A stretch of DNA of 64,000 bases from Hyphomicrobiales bacterium (GTDB lineage: Bacteria; Pseudomonadota; Alphaproteobacteria; Rhizobiales; Beijerinckiaceae), in NCBI GenBank assembly GCA_027484655.1, contig JAIXSM010000027.1:62001-126000 (forward strand), in the 5' to 3' direction. This document shows positions 10,379 to 20,127 of the stretch, in pieces; within the stretch, counting starts at the first letter, position 1, and the number at the start of each line of letters is the position of its first letter. The position numbers were made by a program, and so were the translations under genes. Under the pieces are notes generated by a model that saw nothing but the letters and a program-made list of their open reading frames with translations, was not told where the DNA came from and ran no database searches.

Positions 10379-10458
10379 TCTGATCTCTCCGCCATATCCG
10401 GCGCGAGGTTATTGCAGCGGCCGACGCCCTGCGCAAGCGGAGCATGCAGCTGGCGTGC

Positions 10459-11754
10459 TTAAAGAATGAAGCGACTCATGTCCGTGTCCTGTGCGGCTGC
10501 GGTCACGTGTTGGCGGACATAATCCGCATCGATCCTGACCGTATCCCCGCTCCGGTCCGGCGCATTGAACCCGATATCGTCAAGAACGCGTTCAAGCACC
10601 GTGTGGAGCCGGCGCGCACCGATGTTTTCAACCGACGAATTGAGATGGACCGCGACCCGGGCCAACTCATCCACCGCGTCCGGTTCAACGACCAGGTCGA
10701 CGCCCTCTGTTTTGAGCAGCGCGACGTACTGCTTCACCAGGCTTGCTTCGGTGCTGACGAGAATCCGCCTGAAATCATCCTCGCTGAGGGGGTGCAGCTC
10801 GACGCGGATGGGCAAGCGCCCCTGAAGCTCGGGCAAAAGATCCGAGGGCCGAGCAATATGGAAAGCCCCGGACGCAACGAAAAGGATATGGTCGGTGCGC
10901 ACCGGGCCGTGCTTGGTGTTTACGGTTGTGCCTTCAATGAGAGGCAGCAGGTCCCGCTGTACGCCTTCGCGCGATACGTCAGCGCCACGCCGCCCTTCGC
11001 CAGCGCAAACCTTGTCGATCTCATCGACAAAGACAATGCCGCTGTTTTCCGTGTCGTGAATGGCTTCCTGAACGGCCTGTTCGTCGTCGATGAGCTTGTC
11101 GCTCTCCTCACCGATCAGGATATCGTACGCTTGGCGTACGCTGGTTCGCAGCGGTTTGGTCCGCCCGAACGCCTTGCCAAAAAGATCTCCGAGGGACACG
11201 CCGGCGCCCGCTACGCCCGGCATGTTTCCAAAATCCAGCGCAGGCGCGGCGCTGAGCACCTCGATCTCGACCTCCTTGTCGTCCATTTCGCCGGCGCGAA
11301 GCCGCTTGCGAAAGCTATCACGGGTCACAGGGGAAGATCCGGGGCCCACAAGCGCGTCAAGAATGCGCTCCTCCGCGGCGCGGTGCGCGCGATCCCTGAC
11401 GCCGGCGCGACGCTGCTCCTTGATCCGGGCGAGAGCGATTTCGACGAGATCCCTGATGATTTGCTCGACGTCGCGGCCCACGTAGCCGACTTCGGTGAAC
11501 TTTGTAGCTTCCACCTTGATGAAGGGAGAGCCGGTCAAGCGGGCGATCCTCCGGGCTATTTCGGTCTTGCCGCATCCGGTGGGCCCGATCATCAGAATGT
11601 TTTTCGGGATGATCTCGGCGCGCGTTTTTTCATCGACGCGCAGCCTCCGCCAGCGGTTGCGCAGGGCGTTCGCCATGGCGCGCTTGGCGGAATTCTGTCC
11701 AACGATGAACCGGTCAAGCTCGGAGACGATTTCACGCGGCGAAAGATCCGTCAT
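10459..11754 (-). CDS. hslU: HslU ATPase of the HslUV (ClpYQ) protease
   Basis: HslU is the hexameric AAA+ unfoldase that feeds the HslV peptidase. The 431-residue protein has Walker A GPTGCGKT at 57-64, Walker [11 protein letters not shown], a variable I-domain between them (about 110-240) and the C-terminal tail that docks into HslV. Its ATG overlaps the hslV stop (ATGA), so the two are translationally coupled. Confidence 0.97.
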   Translation of the reverse strand: MTDLSPREIVSELDRFIVGQNSAKRAMANALRNRWRRLRVDEKTRAEIIPKNILMIGPTGCGKTEIARRIARLTGSPFIKVEATKFTEVGYVGRDVEQIIRDLVEIALARIKEQRRAGVRDRAHRAAEERILDALVGPGSSPVTRDSFRKRLRAGEMDDKEVEIEVLSAAPALDFGNMPGVAGAGVSLGDLFGKAFGRTKPLRTSVRQAYDILIGEESDKLIDDEQAVQEAIHDTENSGIVFVDEIDKVCAGEGRRGADVSREGVQRDLLPLIEGTTVNTKHGPVRTDHILFVASGAFHIARPSDLLPELQGRLPIRVELHPLSEDDFRRILVSTEASLVKQYVALLKTEGVDLVVEPDAVDELARVAVHLNSSVENIGARRLHTVLERVLDDIGFNAPDRSGDTVRIDADYVRQHVTAAAQDTDMSRFIL

Positions 11755-12329
11755 ACTGCTGATGTCTCAATCTTTTCGATGACAAGTCGGTCGTTTGTGA
11801 ACACACAGATCTCAGCCGCGATCGCCATTGCCTTTCGCACGACCGCCTCAGCGTCCATGTCCGTGTCAACAAGCGCTCTCGCGGCGGCGAGAGCGAAATT
11901 GCCGCCCGAACCAATGGCCATGACGCTGGCGCCGCCATTCATTTCCGGCTCAAGCACGTCCCCTGCTCCCGAAAGCACGAGGCTCACATCGCGGTCCGCA
12001 ACCAACATCATGGCTTCGAGGCGGCGCAGGTAACGATCAGTACGCCAGTCCTTGGCAAGCTCCACGCAGGCGCGCGTCAACTGATGTCCGTGCTTCTCAA
12101 GCTTGGCCTCAAGGCGCTCGAATAAAGTGAACGCATCTGCGGTCGCGCCTGCAAAGCCAGCGATAACGTCGCCCCGACCCAGACGGCGCACCTTTCTCGC
12201 CGTCGATTTCACAACGGTGTTGCCCAAGCTCACTTGTCCATCGCCGCCGAGGACCACCTGCCCCCGCTTCCTGACCATGAGGATTGTCGTGGCGTGCCAG
12301 CCAGGCGTGTTCGCTTCCGGGGTCACCAT
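11751..12329 (-). CDS. hslV: HslV peptidase subunit of the HslUV protease
   Basis: HslV is a proteasome-like threonine peptidase. ATG 12329 gives 192 residues; the catalytic Thr after processing is expected at T14 of ATTILMVRK, so about 13 residues would be removed, longer than in E. coli. The [11 protein letters not shown] segment is typical. An in-frame start at 12380 would add a non-conserved extension. The gene diverges from hisB across about 116 nt. Confidence 0.95.
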   Translation of the reverse strand: MVTPEANTPGWHATTILMVRKRGQVVLGGDGQVSLGNTVVKSTARKVRRLGRGDVIAGFAGATADAFTLFERLEAKLEKHGHQLTRACVELAKDWRTDRYLRRLEAMMLVADRDVSLVLSGAGDVLEPEMNGGASVMAIGSGGNFALAAARALVDTDMDAEAVVRKAMAIAAEICVFTNDRLVIEKIETSAV

Positions 12330-12353
12330 CGCTCCATTTCTGTGCAGTAGTAT

Positions 12354-12382
12354 AGAGTATGAGCCAAGCCCCCTGATCACAA
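12354..12382 (-). promoter_or_regulatory. Candidate hslVU promoter
   Basis: On the minus strand TTGTGA (12382-12377) is separated by 17 nt from TACTCT (12359-12354), about 30 nt upstream of the hslV start. A sigma-32 form would be expected for hslVU but I could not fit its consensus convincingly. Weak call. Confidence 0.3.
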
Positions 12383-12445
12383 GGGCGTTCGGGTAGCCAT
12401 GGCCGCCCGCAGTTGGTAAAAGCGGCCGATCAAGCGAGACCTCCT

Positions 12446-13039
12446 ATGCGCCGCGCAACCGTTCAGCGAACCACCAGAGAGACCGAAATCACCGTCACAG
12501 TCGATATCGACGGCTCCGGCCAAAGTGCGATTTCGACAGGAATCGGCTTTTTCGATCACATGCTGGATCAAGTCGCGAGGCATAGCCTCATCGACATCGA
12601 GCTTACGGCCAAGGGCGACCTGCACATCGACGATCATCACACGGTGGAGGACACCGGCATCGCCTTGGGTCAGGCCCTACGCAAGGCGGTTGGCGACGCA
12701 CGGGGAATCACCCGGTACGCTGACGTCGCCTTACCCATGGACGAAACGCTGACGCGCGTCGCGATTGATGTTTCGGGTCGGCCGTTTCTGGTTTTCCGCA
12801 CCGAGTTTCCGACCCAAAAGATCGGGTCGTTCGACACAGAACTCGTGCGGGAGTTTTTCCAGGCTTTCGCCGGCAACGCCGGCGTCACCCTCCACATTGA
12901 GACCGCCTACGGCCTGAACTCGCATCACATATCCGAGTCCTGCTTCAAGGGACTGGCCCGCGCGCTGCGCCAGGCTCTCACCATCGACCCCAGACAAGCT
13001 GATCGCGTTCCCTCGACAAAAGGCACTTTGGCCGGCTGA
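12446..13039 (+). CDS. hisB: Imidazoleglycerol-phosphate dehydratase
   Basis: HisB dehydrates imidazole glycerol phosphate in histidine synthesis. The 197-residue monofunctional form shows the metal-binding motifs [16 protein letters not shown] and SHHISES. ATG 12446 is chosen because it starts at the conserved region; no clear Shine-Dalgarno precedes it, and TTG 12413 is an alternative. It opens a tight plus-strand operon through hisE and coaA. Confidence 0.96.
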   Translation: MRRATVQRTTRETEITVTVDIDGSGQSAISTGIGFFDHMLDQVARHSLIDIELTAKGDLHIDDHHTVEDTGIALGQALRKAVGDARGITRYADVALPMDETLTRVAIDVSGRPFLVFRTEFPTQKIGSFDTELVREFFQAFAGNAGVTLHIETAYGLNSHHISESCFKGLARALRQALTIDPRQADRVPSTKGTLAG

Positions 13040-13040
13040 C

Positions 13041-13490
13041 ATGGCGTCATTTTGCGTGTTCCAATCACCTGAGGGTCGGCCGGGCCGACCTGTCTTCATC
13101 CGCGACGGGTTTTCGGCGGGAGCCGCCTGTCTTGGTGCGGCATGGTTCGCTTGGCGTCGTGAATGGAGCGCGGCCGCCGCATGGGTCGCCGCCGTGCTCC
13201 TGGTGACCCTTGGCGGGGCTGCCTTGGCGCTTGGAGCCGGCGCGATTACCGGCGCAATCTTGGCCCTGTGCGTTTTCACCGGGCTTGAAGCGGCATCCAT
13301 CCATGCATGGGGCTTGAAGCGCCGGGGCTATCGCCTTTCGTCCATCATCGAACGGCCCACCTTGACGGACGCCGAAACCGTCCATTTCGCCCGTGTACTC
13401 GTCTCTGAGGCCGCGCGGGTTCCAACAGGACAGCCGCGTCGCGCCGGCGAAGCCGAACAGGTCGGGCTCTTCATCGAAGGACCAAAGTAG
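13041..13490 (+). CDS. DUF2628-type small membrane protein
   Basis: A 149-residue protein encoded between hisB and hisH, 1 nt after the hisB stop and ending immediately before the hisH start. Hydrophobic segments lie at about residues 25-38, 45-60 and 65-85, then a soluble tail. It resembles the DUF2628 membrane proteins found in the same his-operon position in other Hyphomicrobiales. No catalytic motif is visible and the function is unknown; its place suggests co-expression with histidine synthesis rather than a demonstrated role in it. Confidence 0.85.
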   Translation: MASFCVFQSPEGRPGRPVFIRDGFSAGAACLGAAWFAWRREWSAAAAWVAAVLLVTLGGAALALGAGAITGAILALCVFTGLEAASIHAWGLKRRGYRLSSIIERPTLTDAETVHFARVLVSEAARVPTGQPRRAGEAEQVGLFIEGPK

Positions 13491-14138
13491 GTGGCGACTG
13501 TCATCATCGATTACGGGTCGGGCAACCTTCACTCCGCCCGCAAAGCGGTTGAGCGCGCCGCCTTCGAGGCGGGGCTCACCGAAACCGTGCAAGTGTCGTC
13601 CGACCCTGACGCTGTGCGCAAGGCAGACCGCGTCATTTTACCCGGCGTGGGCGCTTTCGCCGATTGCCGGCGCGGCCTCGACAGCCGACCTGGCCTTCTG
13701 GACGCAATGCGGGAGGCGGTTCTGGAATCGGGAACGCCGTTTTTGGGCATTTGCGTTGGAATGCAACTCCTGGCCGAACGAGGTTACGAATACGAGGTGG
13801 CGGATGGACTGGGCTGGATCGACGGGAGCGTCGTCGCGCTGGAGCCGGCCGAAGGTTTGCGCGTTCCCCACATGGGATGGAACACGCTGACCGTGCGGAC
13901 CCCGCATCACATCCTCGATGGTATCCCGACGGGTCCCGACGGCCTGCACGCGTACTTCGTGCACTCATTCCAGTTCAAACCACGAAGGCCGGAGCTTGTG
14001 ATCGCCGAGACCGACTACGGCGGCCCAGTGACCGCGATCGTCGGTCGCGACAATATCGTCGGCAGCCAATTCCATCCCGAGAAGAGCCAGAAGCTGGGAT
14101 TGGCGTTTCTTTCCAACTTTCTGAGGTGGCGGCCTTGA
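13491..14138 (+). CDS. hisH: Imidazole glycerol phosphate synthase, glutaminase subunit
   Basis: HisH supplies ammonia from glutamine to HisF. It is a class I glutamine amidotransferase of 215 residues with nucleophile C88 in LGICVGMQL and the His/Glu pair in SQFHPEKSQ. The start is GTG 13491, directly after the TAG of the previous gene, with GAAGGA upstream. The stop overlaps the hisA start. Confidence 0.96.
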   Translation: MATVIIDYGSGNLHSARKAVERAAFEAGLTETVQVSSDPDAVRKADRVILPGVGAFADCRRGLDSRPGLLDAMREAVLESGTPFLGICVGMQLLAERGYEYEVADGLGWIDGSVVALEPAEGLRVPHMGWNTLTVRTPHHILDGIPTGPDGLHAYFVHSFQFKPRRPELVIAETDYGGPVTAIVGRDNIVGSQFHPEKSQKLGLAFLSNFLRWRP

Positions 14139-14881
14139 TCCTTTTCCCAGCCATCGACCTGAAAAACGGTCAATGCGTGCGGCTCATCCGTGGCGACATG
14201 AACCAGGCCACGGTCTTCAACCTGGATCCGGCGGCGCAGGCCTGCACGTTCGAGAACCAGGGCTTCGAATACCTGCATGTGGTCGATCTCGACGGCGCTT
14301 TCGCCGGACAGCCGATGAACGCGTCCGCTGTGGACGCCATCCTCGCCGCCGTCAAAATGCCGGTCCAACTCGGCGGGGGCATTCGCGACCTGCGCACCAT
14401 TGAGGCATGGCTCAAAAAGGGCGTCGCCAGAGTCATCATAGGAACAGCCGCTGTCCGCGACCCTGACCTTGTTCGTGAGGCGGCGCGTCTGTTCCCCGGC
14501 CGGATCGCTGTCGGCGTCGATGCGCGCGACGGACAGGTCGCCGTCGAGGGCTGGGCGCAAGTGTCGCAGATTACCGCGGTGGAACTGGGCCGCCGCTTCG
14601 AAGACGCGGGCGTCGCCGCTCTCGTCTACACGGACATTGCTCGCGATGGCGTGCTCAAGGGACTGAACCTGCCCGGCACGATCGCATTGGCGGATGCGCT
14701 GAACATTCCGGTGATCGCATCGGGAGGCCTCGGCTCAATCGAGGACATCAAAGCCCTGCTAGGTCCGGAATGCCGTAAGCTTGCGGGCGCCATCACCGGG
14801 CGCGCCTTATATGACGGGCGCCTTGATCCGGCGGAAGCGCTGGCGCTTGTTCGGCGGGCCCGGGAGAGCCGCAGTGCTTAA
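14135..14881 (+). CDS. hisA: ProFAR isomerase (phosphoribosylformimino-AICAR ribotide isomerase)
   Basis: HisA isomerises ProFAR to PRFAR. It is a 248-residue beta/alpha barrel with the catalytic N-terminal Asp in FPAIDLKNG and the phosphate loops LGGGIRD and ASGGLGS. TTG 14135 overlaps the hisH stop (TTGA) with GAGG 8 nt upstream; no ATG/GTG fits the conserved N terminus. Translational coupling with hisH is likely. Confidence 0.96.
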   Translation: MILFPAIDLKNGQCVRLIRGDMNQATVFNLDPAAQACTFENQGFEYLHVVDLDGAFAGQPMNASAVDAILAAVKMPVQLGGGIRDLRTIEAWLKKGVARVIIGTAAVRDPDLVREAARLFPGRIAVGVDARDGQVAVEGWAQVSQITAVELGRRFEDAGVAALVYTDIARDGVLKGLNLPGTIALADALNIPVIASGGLGSIEDIKALLGPECRKLAGAITGRALYDGRLDPAEALALVRRARESRSA

Positions 14882-15635
14882 AGCTCGCGTGATTCCCTGC
14901 CTCGATGTCAAGGACGGCCGCGTCGTCAAAGGCGTCAATTTCGTCAATCTCAGGGATGCGGGCGATCCAGTCGATTGCGCCATCGCCTATGACGCCGCCG
15001 GCGCTGACGAACTCTGCTTTCTGGACATCACAGCGAGCCACGAGGATCGCGGAATTCTTCTCGATGTCGTTAAGCGCACCGCGGAGGCTTGCTTCATGCC
15101 TCTCACTGTGGGCGGGGGCGTGCGCACAGTCGAAGATATTCGCATGCTCCTGCTGGCTGGGGCCGACAAGGTGTCCATCATGACCGCTGCAGTGAACGAG
15201 CGGGCCTTCGTTCGGCAGTCGGCTGAGAAGTTTGGCAGCCAGTGCATCGTAGTGGCGATAGACGCCAAGCAGACGGCGCCCGGACACTGGGAAGTTTTTA
15301 CTCACGGGGGTCGGCGCGCCACTGGCATTGACGCCGTAGAGTACGCCCGGGAAGTCGTCGCGCTGGGAGCCGGAGAAATCTTGCTCACCTCCATGGACAA
15401 GGACGGGACAAAGTCCGGCTTCGACATCGGGCTGACGAGCGCTGTGGCCTCAGCGGTCAACGTGCCGTTGATAGCATCCGGAGGCGTTGGAACTCTTGAC
15501 CACCTCGTCGAAGGTATACGCGACGGGCACGCCACTGCAGTTCTGGCGGCCTCGATCTTTCACTTCGGTGAATATACGATACGAGAAGCCAAGACATATA
15601 TGAGCCAGGCCGGCATCGCCGTGCGGCTGGATTGA
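14874..15635 (+). CDS. hisF: Imidazole glycerol phosphate synthase, cyclase subunit
   Basis: HisF cyclises PRFAR with HisH-derived ammonia to IGP and AICAR. The 253-residue barrel has the catalytic Asp residues in [14 protein letters not shown] and LTSMDKDGT, plus a GGGVRT phosphate loop. GTG 14874 lies 8 nt inside hisA with GGGAG upstream. Confidence 0.97.
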   Translation: MLKARVIPCLDVKDGRVVKGVNFVNLRDAGDPVDCAIAYDAAGADELCFLDITASHEDRGILLDVVKRTAEACFMPLTVGGGVRTVEDIRMLLLAGADKVSIMTAAVNERAFVRQSAEKFGSQCIVVAIDAKQTAPGHWEVFTHGGRRATGIDAVEYAREVVALGAGEILLTSMDKDGTKSGFDIGLTSAVASAVNVPLIASGGVGTLDHLVEGIRDGHATAVLAASIFHFGEYTIREAKTYMSQAGIAVRLD

Positions 15636-15649
15636 CGGGAGATATCGCC

Positions 15650-15973
15650 GTGAGGGGCCAGTTTCTCTCCGAACTGGAGAAAACAATCGCAGATCGGGCG
15701 AACGGGGACCAGTCGAAGTCCTACACACGCAAGCTGCTGGACGGCGGCCCAAAGCTGGCTGGAAAAAAGTTCGGGGAAGAAGCCTTCGAACTTGCACTGG
15801 CAGCTGTGTCCGAGGATCAGAACGCCGTTCGCGCCGAAGCTGCGGATGTTCTCTATCATCTCCTCGTGCTGCTCCGTACGCGCGATGTTCAGCTGGACGA
15901 GGTCATCGAAATTCTCGAGCGTCGCACCGCGCAATCGGGGTTGGAAGAAAAAGCGTCCCGCGGCCAGCAGTAG
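15650..15973 (+). CDS. hisE: Phosphoribosyl-ATP pyrophosphatase
   Basis: HisE hydrolyses phosphoribosyl-ATP in step two of histidine synthesis. The 107-residue all-helical protein contains the MazG-like core [14 protein letters not shown] followed by [12 protein letters not shown], where metal-binding acidic residues lie. GTG 15650 is preferred over TTG 15632 because GGGAG sits 8 nt upstream. hisI is not fused or adjacent. Confidence 0.93.
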   Translation: MRGQFLSELEKTIADRANGDQSKSYTRKLLDGGPKLAGKKFGEEAFELALAAVSEDQNAVRAEAADVLYHLLVLLRTRDVQLDEVIEILERRTAQSGLEEKASRGQQ

Positions 15974-15983
15974 GAAAGTCCGC

Positions 15984-16937
15984 ATGGACGAGATCAGCTT
16001 TGGCGGAACGCCGGAACTCTCGCCTTTTCGGCGATTCTCGCGAGCGGAGTGGGCAGCGCTGCGCGCGGATGCGCCCCTTACCCTGACAGGCGATGACCTG
16101 GCCAAGCTACGGTCCCTGAACGATCCCATCTCGGTCGAAGAGGTCGTCGCCATTTATCTGCCGCTCTCGCGGCTGCTGGCCCTTTATGTTGCTGCTACGC
16201 AAGGTCTTTTCAAAGCAACGCAGCGCTTTCTCGGCGCTGAGGACGGGAAGGTGCCGTATATCATCGGCATCGCCGGGTCCGTTGCAGCCGGCAAGTCGAC
16301 CTCATCACGCGTTCTGGCAGCGCTCATGTCACGGTGGCCCAATACGCCGAAGGTCCAGCTCGTCACAACAGATGGCTTTCTTCTACCAAACACTGTTCTG
16401 GTCTCTGAGGGCCTTCTGGACAAAAAGGGCTTTCCCGAGAGCTACAATGGCGCTGAGCTATTGCGCTTTCTGTCGAAGGTGAAGGCCGGCGAACGAAACG
16501 TACAAGCGCCAGTTTACTCCCACCTCACATACGATGTGGTGCCCGGACGCTACGTGACAGTCGATCGTCCGGATATTCTGATCGTAGAAGGGCTGAACGT
16601 CCTGCAACCATCGCCCTCCGGCCGCGAAATCCCGTTCGTTTCGGACTTCTTCGACTTTTCAATCTACCTTCACGCCGAGGAGGACGATCTCGCGACTTGG
16701 TACGTGGACCGTTTCATGAAGCTGCGCAACACAGCTTTCCGCGATCCACGATCCTATTTCCGCAGATACGGGGATCTCAGCGAGGAAGACGCACGGCGCA
16801 CGGCGCTTGAAATCTGGAGCAGGATCAATCTGGAAAATCTACGTCAGAACATCCTTCCAACCCGGCCGAGAGCAAGCCTCATTCTGACAAAAGGAAAAAG
16901 CCACTTCATTGAGGAAGTGGCCCTTCGCAAACTTTGA
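15984..16937 (+). CDS. coaA: Type I pantothenate kinase
   Basis: CoaA phosphorylates pantothenate, the first committed step to coenzyme A. The 317-residue P-loop kinase has GSVAAGKST at about residues 97-105 and the [11 protein letters not shown] strand. ATG 15984 follows AGGA. It closes the his operon, as in other rhizobia. Its last 13 codons contain a hairpin that reads as an intrinsic terminator on the opposite strand. Confidence 0.96.
   Translation: MDEISFGGTPELSPFRRFSRAEWAALRADAPLTLTGDDLAKLRSLNDPISVEEVVAIYLPLSRLLALYVAATQGLFKATQRFLGAEDGKVPYIIGIAGSVAAGKSTSSRVLAALMSRWPNTPKVQLVTTDGFLLPNTVLVSEGLLDKKGFPESYNGAELLRFLSKVKAGERNVQAPVYSHLTYDVVPGRYVTVDRPDILIVEGLNVLQPSPSGREIPFVSDFFDFSIYLHAEEDDLATWYVDRFMKLRNTAFRDPRSYFRRYGDLSEEDARRTALEIWSRINLENLRQNILPTRPRASLILTKGKSHFIEEVALRKL
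16888..16921 (-). terminator. Intrinsic terminator of the PfkB-kinase unit, inside coaA
   Basis: Read on the minus strand, GCCACTTC (16921-16914) pairs with GAAGTGGC (16907-16900) across a 6-nt loop and is followed by TTTTTCCTTTT. This is a good Rho-independent terminator for the convergent kinase gene, whose stop is at 17029. It lies entirely within the 3' coding end of coaA. Confidence 0.75.
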
Positions 16938-17003
16938 ACCAGAATGCGACCGGAGCGAAGCGCGGTCCGGCCCAAATTGCACTCCAAACCAGCAGCTGGA
17001 GCG

Positions 17004-17028
17004 GTCTGTCTGACGCGGTCAGACAGAC
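17004..17028. repeat. Perfect 11-bp inverted repeat at a convergent gene junction
   Basis: GTCTGTCTGAC and its exact complement flank a GCG loop immediately downstream of the kinase stop codon, within a GAGCGG...AAGCGCC frame. There is no T-run on either side. It resembles in layout the larger palindromic element at 52940-53040. Confidence 0.8.
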
Positions 17029-18033
17029 TTAAGCGCCAAACCCGGCTTCCGCGGCGAGATCAGCGAGGTTCCTCAGAGGGCGCGCCCCGACATGCTGAAT
17101 CACCTCAGCGGCCGCCAGTGCTCCGAGCCGGGCGCAGTCGCGATACTCGAGCCCGCGCGCTAGCCCTGCGAGAAAGCCCGCTGCGAACAAATCGCCAGCA
17201 CCGGTGGTGTCGACGAGATTTTCGATCGACGCTGCGGGCGCCGACACGGTCTGCTCGCGAGTGACGACGATGGAGCCCTGTTCGGAACGTGTGACGACGC
17301 CAAGGACAACCTCGTCCCTGAAAGCTGAAACAGCCGTATCAAAATCAGCAGTCTGATAAAGCGACTTCAGCTCGTGTTCGTTGGCGAACACGATGTCCAC
17401 AACCCGGTCACGAATAAGCTTCAGGAACTCATCGCGATAACGATCCACGCAGAATGCATCGGAAAGGGACAGGGCGACCTGGCGACCGGCGCCGTGAGCG
17501 ATGTCAGCCGCTTTGACAAACGCTTTTTTCGCCTCGGGCGGATCCCAAAGGTATCCCTCCAGATACACGACGTTCGAAGCCGCGATGATCGCGGGGTCCA
17601 CATCATCTGACGTCAGATGCTGACAGGCTCCAAGATAGGTGTTCATCGTGCGCTCGCCGTCGGGCGTGACCAGCACGAGACAGCGAGCTGTCGCTGGCCC
17701 TTTGGTGGAAACCGGCGTGCCAAAATGCACCCCCGCCGCGCGAATATCGTGGGAGAAGGCTGCTCCGAGCTCATCGTTGCGGACCTTACCGATAAAGGCG
17801 GTGCGCGCTCCGAACGAGGCGAGGCCGACAATGGTGTTCGCCGCCGAGCCGCCGGAGCTAAGAGTCGCAGGCCCCATCGATGCATAAAGTTGATGCGCCC
17901 GGCTCTCATCAATGAGCGCCATGCCTCCCTTGGCGAGACTCTCGCGGACAAGGAAATCGTCCGTGGAGGTGGCGATCACGTCAACAATCGCGTTTCCGAG
18001 TCCAACCACGTCATAATTGTGAGCTGCGGCCAT
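17029..18033 (-). CDS. PfkB-family sugar/nucleoside kinase (adenosine kinase-like)
   Basis: A 334-residue ribokinase-fold kinase. The N-terminal GGSAANT substrate-binding segment and the C-terminal DTTGAGDLFAAGF anion-hole/catalytic-Asp motif are both present. Similar alphaproteobacterial proteins are annotated adenosine kinase, but the substrate cannot be fixed from sequence. ATG 18033 begins at the conserved YDVVGLGNAIVDV strand. It converges on coaA. Confidence 0.9.
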   Translation of the reverse strand: MAAAHNYDVVGLGNAIVDVIATSTDDFLVRESLAKGGMALIDESRAHQLYASMGPATLSSGGSAANTIVGLASFGARTAFIGKVRNDELGAAFSHDIRAAGVHFGTPVSTKGPATARCLVLVTPDGERTMNTYLGACQHLTSDDVDPAIIAASNVVYLEGYLWDPPEAKKAFVKAADIAHGAGRQVALSLSDAFCVDRYRDEFLKLIRDRVVDIVFANEHELKSLYQTADFDTAVSAFRDEVVLGVVTRSEQGSIVVTREQTVSAPAASIENLVDTTGAGDLFAAGFLAGLARGLEYRDCARLGALAAAEVIQHVGARPLRNLADLAAEAGFGA

Positions 18034-18084
18034 AATCCATCCCTTTTGCGTGGCGCATTGTGTGACACCTGCGGCGCGGCAAGG

Positions 18085-18450
18085 TCAAGGCGCGCCATGC
18101 TTGCTCAGGAAGACGCGCACGATCATCTCCGCCTCCTCCTCGGTCAGTTTGTCGGCGTTCTGGGCGAAAAGGTTGGCTGCCCGCGTGACCACGGGACTCA
18201 GGCCCCCCGTATCAATGGAGACCTTGGGCCGGGACACCGCAGCAAGCCTTTCAAGTTCTTCTGCCTCGTCCCAGATGACATTGAAATAAGTGATGATTCG
18301 CTGCACGAGGTACCACGTCGGCGCGCTTCGCCGCCCGTGCTCGAGAGCCGAGAGGTAGGCGGGTGAAACGCCGATCGCGTGCGCCATGGATTTCAGCGAA
18401 ATGCCGCGCGCTTCGCGCAACTCCCTGAGTTTTTGACCAAAGGGGGTCAA
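18085..18450 (-). CDS. Xre-family helix-turn-helix protein
   Basis: A 121-residue DNA-binding protein with a Cro/C1 helix-turn-helix in residues about 5-60 (GISLKSMAHAIGVSPAYLS). TTG 18450 overlaps the smr stop (TTGA); it is the first start that begins at the conserved domain, and longer forms would read through smr out of frame. The Tim44-MltA-Smr-Xre order is typical of rhizobia. Targets are unknown. Confidence 0.85.
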   Translation of the reverse strand: MTPFGQKLRELREARGISLKSMAHAIGVSPAYLSALEHGRRSAPTWYLVQRIITYFNVIWDEAEELERLAAVSRPKVSIDTGGLSPVVTRAANLFAQNADKLTEEEAEMIVRVFLSKHGAP

Positions 18451-19025
18451 CCTAGATCCATCGCGCGGGTGCTCTTCCTGAGTTGGACGTAAAAGGCGCC
18501 GGCTCCACCATGTTGCTGTGCGGCTTCCTGATACCCGACCACAAGCGTCTTCATCTCGGGCGTATCGAGCCAATTGGGCAGGTTCCGACGCAAGACGCCC
18601 CGACCTTCCCACCAGAATTCGCCTTCGTGATCCCCCTTGCCAGTGATGACCAGAACTATCCGGTGACCCTTGCCGTGGGCGCGCCTAAGGAACCTGCTCA
18701 GGGCGGAATGCGCCTCGACCTGACGCATTCCGTGCAGGTCGATCCTAGCCTGCGGGACGATCTTGCGAACGGCCACCGATGTCAGCAACTTCCGATCACG
18801 AGCGCGCGGCGTTGCAGACGGCGGATGGACGGGGGGGGTCGGAGGACCAGACTCAAGCCTGTTGTCTACGGCTGGGGGTGTCTGCGGCGGTGTAATCTCA
18901 GGCGCAGGATCCGGATATTCACGTCCAGCGAAAGGCGCGACATGGCGTGTGACCGCCCTCCAAAGGGCAATCTCATCCTTGCGGAGCGCACGCCGACGCG
19001 GCGCCTCATGAGAGCTTCGCATCAT
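18447..19025 (-). CDS. Smr-domain protein
   Basis: A 192-residue protein: a proline-rich disordered region (about 40-75) followed by an Smr domain (about 90-180) with the LDLHG-type motif IDLHGMRQVEAH and the TGKGDHEG segment. Smr domains can nick DNA or cleave RNA; whether this one does is not known. ATG 19025 overlaps the mltA stop (ATGA). Confidence 0.9.
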   Translation of the reverse strand: MMRSSHEAPRRRALRKDEIALWRAVTRHVAPFAGREYPDPAPEITPPQTPPAVDNRLESGPPTPPVHPPSATPRARDRKLLTSVAVRKIVPQARIDLHGMRQVEAHSALSRFLRRAHGKGHRIVLVITGKGDHEGEFWWEGRGVLRRNLPNWLDTPEMKTLVVGYQEAAQQHGGAGAFYVQLRKSTRAMDLG

Positions 19026-20119
19026 TCCAAAACCCTCGGAGTGAGCACGTACAAATCGACCTCGTGCCTCAGGAGGCCGGCGAGGCGTCCGGCTTCATCG
19101 CCACTGCCGCAAAAGATATCACCGCGCCCAGGCCCGACTATAGCTGAACCGGTGTCCTGCGCGATCATCAACCTGCAAAAAGCCTCCTTGCCCTCGCCCC
19201 AGGGAAAGAATCCTGAGACCCAGAATGGCAAACCGAATGGCCAAATGGTGCGGTCGATGGCAATGGATCGGAACGGTGTCAGCGGGACGCCCTGTGCGCC
19301 AAGTGGACCCGAGGCTGGGTCATCGTCATCGATACGGAAGAACACATAAGATGGATTGCGGTGCAGGATTGACCTACCCACGGCAGGATCATTCAGCAGG
19401 TCTCTAAGGCAAGCAGCGAGGGTTTCGAGCGACATGGCGTCTGGTGACACCATTCCTTCCTGAATCAGGATTTTGCCAAGCGAAACGTAGGGATGACCAT
19501 TCTTTCCCGCATAGGCGAGACGCGCCCGCGAACCGTCTTCAAAGCGAAGCCGGGCCGACCCCTGAACCTGTGCGATGAACAATTCGACGGCGTCAGACAA
19601 CCATACCAGAGGTGGGGCCGCGCTCAGCCCCGCGTCGATATGCTCGCGCGACCAGTATGGGATCAGCTGACCTTCAGGACAGCGCCGCGCGGACGTGAAA
19701 GATACCGCACCATCAACCATGGGCTGGTCAACAAGGTCGGCGGGTCGCCCGCGAGCGGGCTCTGTATGGGCAGCGTCGCGCGTGCGGCTGGCTGAGACAT
19801 CCGGCTCAAAATAGCCTGTCACGAAAGGTTGCGTTTCACTACCCTGCCGCGTCGAGCCTATCCGATAGGCGACAAGATTTGCCGCCATCCACGCCCGGAT
19901 ATCGGCCTCACACCGAGGAGAAAAGTCCAGCACCCGTCGCGCAAGGTCAAAAAGGTGAGCAGGAGCGTCACCGGAACGCTCGCTGATCTGCTTGCTTGAA
20001 CTGACAAGCGCTGGCCACGCTTGCCGTAGATCATCGTGCGAGAACCCGGGAAGCTCGGAAACTTCGACCTCGTGGAACGCCGCGGACGTGATTGGAAGCC
20101 AAGGGCAGACACGCGCCAC
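19022..20119 (-). CDS. mltA: MltA-family lytic transglycosylase
   Basis: MltA cleaves peptidoglycan glycan strands to anhydro-muropeptides. The 365-residue protein has the MltA barrel (about 95-265) and the C-terminal 3D domain with the catalytic-Asp region AQDTGSAIVGPGRGDIF. GTG 20119 is the only reasonable start and gives no signal peptide or lipobox, unlike the E. coli lipoprotein, so export is unexplained. It is 8 nt downstream of the tim44-like gene. Confidence 0.92.
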   Translation of the reverse strand: MARVCPWLPITSAAFHEVEVSELPGFSHDDLRQAWPALVSSSKQISERSGDAPAHLFDLARRVLDFSPRCEADIRAWMAANLVAYRIGSTRQGSETQPFVTGYFEPDVSASRTRDAAHTEPARGRPADLVDQPMVDGAVSFTSARRCPEGQLIPYWSREHIDAGLSAAPPLVWLSDAVELFIAQVQGSARLRFEDGSRARLAYAGKNGHPYVSLGKILIQEGMVSPDAMSLETLAACLRDLLNDPAVGRSILHRNPSYVFFRIDDDDPASGPLGAQGVPLTPFRSIAIDRTIWPFGLPFWVSGFFPWGEGKEAFCRLMIAQDTGSAIVGPGRGDIFCGSGDEAGRLAGLLRHEVDLYVLTPRVLE

Positions 20120-20127
20120 GTGAAAGT

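Noticed and set aside
10444-12033. Long plus-strand ORF opposite hslU/hslV
   Set aside because: It is a GC-rich antisense shadow; the minus-strand products have full family motifs.
17004-17028. The 11-bp perfect hairpin as an intrinsic terminator
   Set aside because: No T-run follows on either strand. The real minus-strand terminator lies about 100 nt further on, in coaA.
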